Of a DNA stretch of 64,000 nucleotides, positions 62,420-64,000 are shown piece after piece (positions within the stretch are counted from its first letter, which is position 1; every line of letters starts with the position of its first letter). Both the position numbers and the translations under genes were made by a program. The stretch is from Agapetus fuscipes (lineage: Eukaryota > Arthropoda > Insecta > Trichoptera > Glossosomatidae), in the NCBI GenBank assembly GCA_951799405.1, contig OX637333.1, positions 15,499,960 to 15,563,959 on the forward strand. The letters run 5' to 3'. A model generated the notes under the pieces. It searched no databases. It was not told the origin of the DNA and was given only the letters and a program-made list of their open reading frames with translations.

Positions 62420-63105
62420 TCACATACATATGAATAGTATATTTCATCTTATGTTACCGAGCGTCGTAGCATTTTACGCTATGTTTATGAGCTGGCTCGT
62501 GCATAGGGTATAGGCAAATACATTTCAGAACAAATATTTTCTCCCATTCCTGTAAGATACCTCATTTAAAATAGACCAAAGTGCTAACCATGGCTCCAAT
62601 CAAACTTCAATTTTGAATTTTAAATCTGAATATCAAACTTCAATGGTTTTCTACCGTATATTGCCTACCTATTAGGTGCATATGCCTGTATGGGATGCAC
62701 GCACCTGGCTATGAGTAACACTAAGGCTAACTGAGGTAAAAAACTAAAGGATCAAAATTCAAGTTAGGAAAGAGAAAGTAGGTGGGTTTTTTCTGGCAGA
62801 TACTGTTAGTAGGGAAAAGGACTAACCCCCGTATTCACGATCAAAACTGGCACTTACTTAAGGGCAAACTTGCACTTGGATTGGGGAAATTCATTTCAAG
62901 AACAATACTTAAGGTAAAATTAGCGCTCAAGCGCTCCAAAAACTAGCACTAAGGTAAGTAAGGTTGACACGTATATTTACCAACGCTTAAGCGCTGTCAA
63001 AATATTCCGTCATATATCATTGTTATCACATTTTTTGTTTGATTGTGAATTTACATGAAAAAATGAATTCTTACTATAAACATGATTTTTACGAGTGTAT
63101 TAATT
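62420..63105. other. Intron stretch
   Basis: No exon seen. Positions 62826-63010 carry 'cccccgtattcacgatc' and repeated 'cttaagcgct' words that could be a MITE. Confidence 0.4.
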
Positions 63106-63109
63106 TTTT

Positions 63110-64000
63110 ATTGATTTTTGAAAGAGATGATGAAAATATGAATTATGAATTTAAAATTAATGGAATGAATGTTGATGTCGTAAATGAGTTTGTATATCTG
63201 GGAAGTAAGTTTGAAAAAGAAGGAAGAATTTCCGGTGAATTTGAAAGAAGAATAATGAAAGGCAGGTGTGTACTGGGTGCGACCGCTTGCATCGCCAGGA
63301 ACCAAAATCTCTCAAAAAATGTTAGATTGGCGGTGCACGGTGGTATACTAGTGCCCACCTTGATGTATGGAAGTGAAGCCTGGACGGTGAGTGAAAGGGA
63401 AATTAGTAAAGTCCATACAGTAGAAATGGACTATCTAAGAAGTATGATTGGGAAAAAACGAAGTGACAGGGTGAGGAATGATTTTGTAAGAGAAGAATGT
63501 GGTGTAAGGGAAAGTGTGAAAGTGAAGATTAAAAGAAGTATGTTAAGATGGTTCGGGCACATGGAGAGAATGAGTGATGAAAGATTGACGAAGAAAGTAT
63601 ATGTTGCTAGAATAGATGGATGTCGTGGAAGAGGAAGACCGAGAAAGGTATGGATGGACCAAATTTTCGAAATAGCGAGTGAATGGGATATCCAGAGTCA
63701 TAATAAAAGGAGAGCTTGTATGAAAAAAGTTATGACTCTGGATGAAATGAAAGAAGTATGCAAGGACAGGAAGAAATGGCGGCTAATCTGCAATGCTGAT
63801 TTCTAATGTTGGTTTATTAGTTTGCTACATTTTTTGCATAAGAAATTTTTGACTTTTTTTGTATAGATTTATTTTTAAGGTTTTGTTGTTTTTTTGTAAA
63901 CTTAAATGTTATTTATTACTCGTATTCCTTGACTTATAGGTTGGTATGAGGCTGACCACCCATACTGTAAAAAATGGTTCACTTTGCCAATGTCACCCCT
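63110..64000 (+). mobile_element. RTE-like LINE, 5'-truncated, best-preserved ORF C-terminus; runs off the window
   Basis: The open frame to 63806 (about 230 LINE codons) reads 'FERDDENMNYEFKINGMNVD', 'VLGATACIARNQNLSKN', 'LVPTLMYGSEAWTVSEREIS', 'DYLRSMIGKKRSDRVRNDFV', 'MLRWFGHMERMSDERLTKKV' and 'DRKKWRLICNADF'. The 3' region follows, then the tail family from 63926. It supplies the empty site for MITE X. Confidence 0.9.

Noticed and set aside
62206..62437. Plus-strand Leu/Ala-rich frames opposite the polyQ exon
   Set aside because: Antisense readings of CAG/CAA repeats.

Overview
The window is eukaryotic nuclear DNA: AT-rich, with one long gene split into short GC-rich exons by very large introns, and most of the intron sequence made of transposable elements. 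Canonical GT..AG introns, tRNA-like SINEs, RTE-, L2- and Jockey-like LINEs, Ty3/Gypsy-type LTR elements, piggyBac, Tc1/mariner, hAT and Helitron ends all occur. The element mix (Helitron ends 5'-TC..CTAG, piggyBac, RTE) fits an arthropod, probably an insect and possibly a lepidopteran. No species marker was seen.

Host gene. A minus-strand gene enters at about 62.4 kb and ends at a stop codon at 13.77 kb. I resolve seven exons: 62226-62416, 61504-61814, 50765-51036, 49850-50074, 40941-41056, 35588-35805 and 13769-13947. All acceptors are AG and all donors GT, and every junction keeps phase, giving 503 codons plus stop. The 5' end lies outside the window. The product resembles the ZSWIM1/ZSWIM3 family: a MULE-transposase-derived RNase H-like region, then a SWIM zinc finger (CxC..CxH), with glutamine-rich ends. 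Everything else is intron or downstream sequence filled with repeats.

Mobile elements, left to right. 0-13 kb: a mariner-like element with about 750-bp inverted arms (2761-4755), SINEs, a degenerate Pro-rich repeat-protein reading frame split by an L2-like LINE, and a hAT MITE with an 8-bp duplication. 14-25 kb: a DNA element, then two abutting LTR elements; the second (20804-24966) is bounded by LTRs identical by eye. 25-36 kb: hairpin repeats, two weak candidate exons of other genes, and a 4.3-kb structure with about 750-bp inverted arms carrying tRNA-like sequences. 36-45 kb: a 3.8-kb Helitron and a nearly full-length LINE. 45-50 kb: tandem repeats, including an 8 x 93-bp minisatellite next to an exon. 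51-56 kb: an intact, very young LTR element (51894-55745). 56-64 kb: a piggyBac copy broken by a nested LINE that itself carries a MITE, then the 5'-most visible exons.

Most notable system. The LTR elements encode, at the C-terminus of the integrase in one copy and of Gag in another, a TARG1/OARD1-like macrodomain (ADP-ribose-binding fold) followed by a CCCH zinc finger. Gag also starts with a SAP-like DNA-binding domain. All copies lack most of pol, so the young ones must have moved in trans. Two of them carry the same short reverse-transcriptase fragment inverted inside the element.
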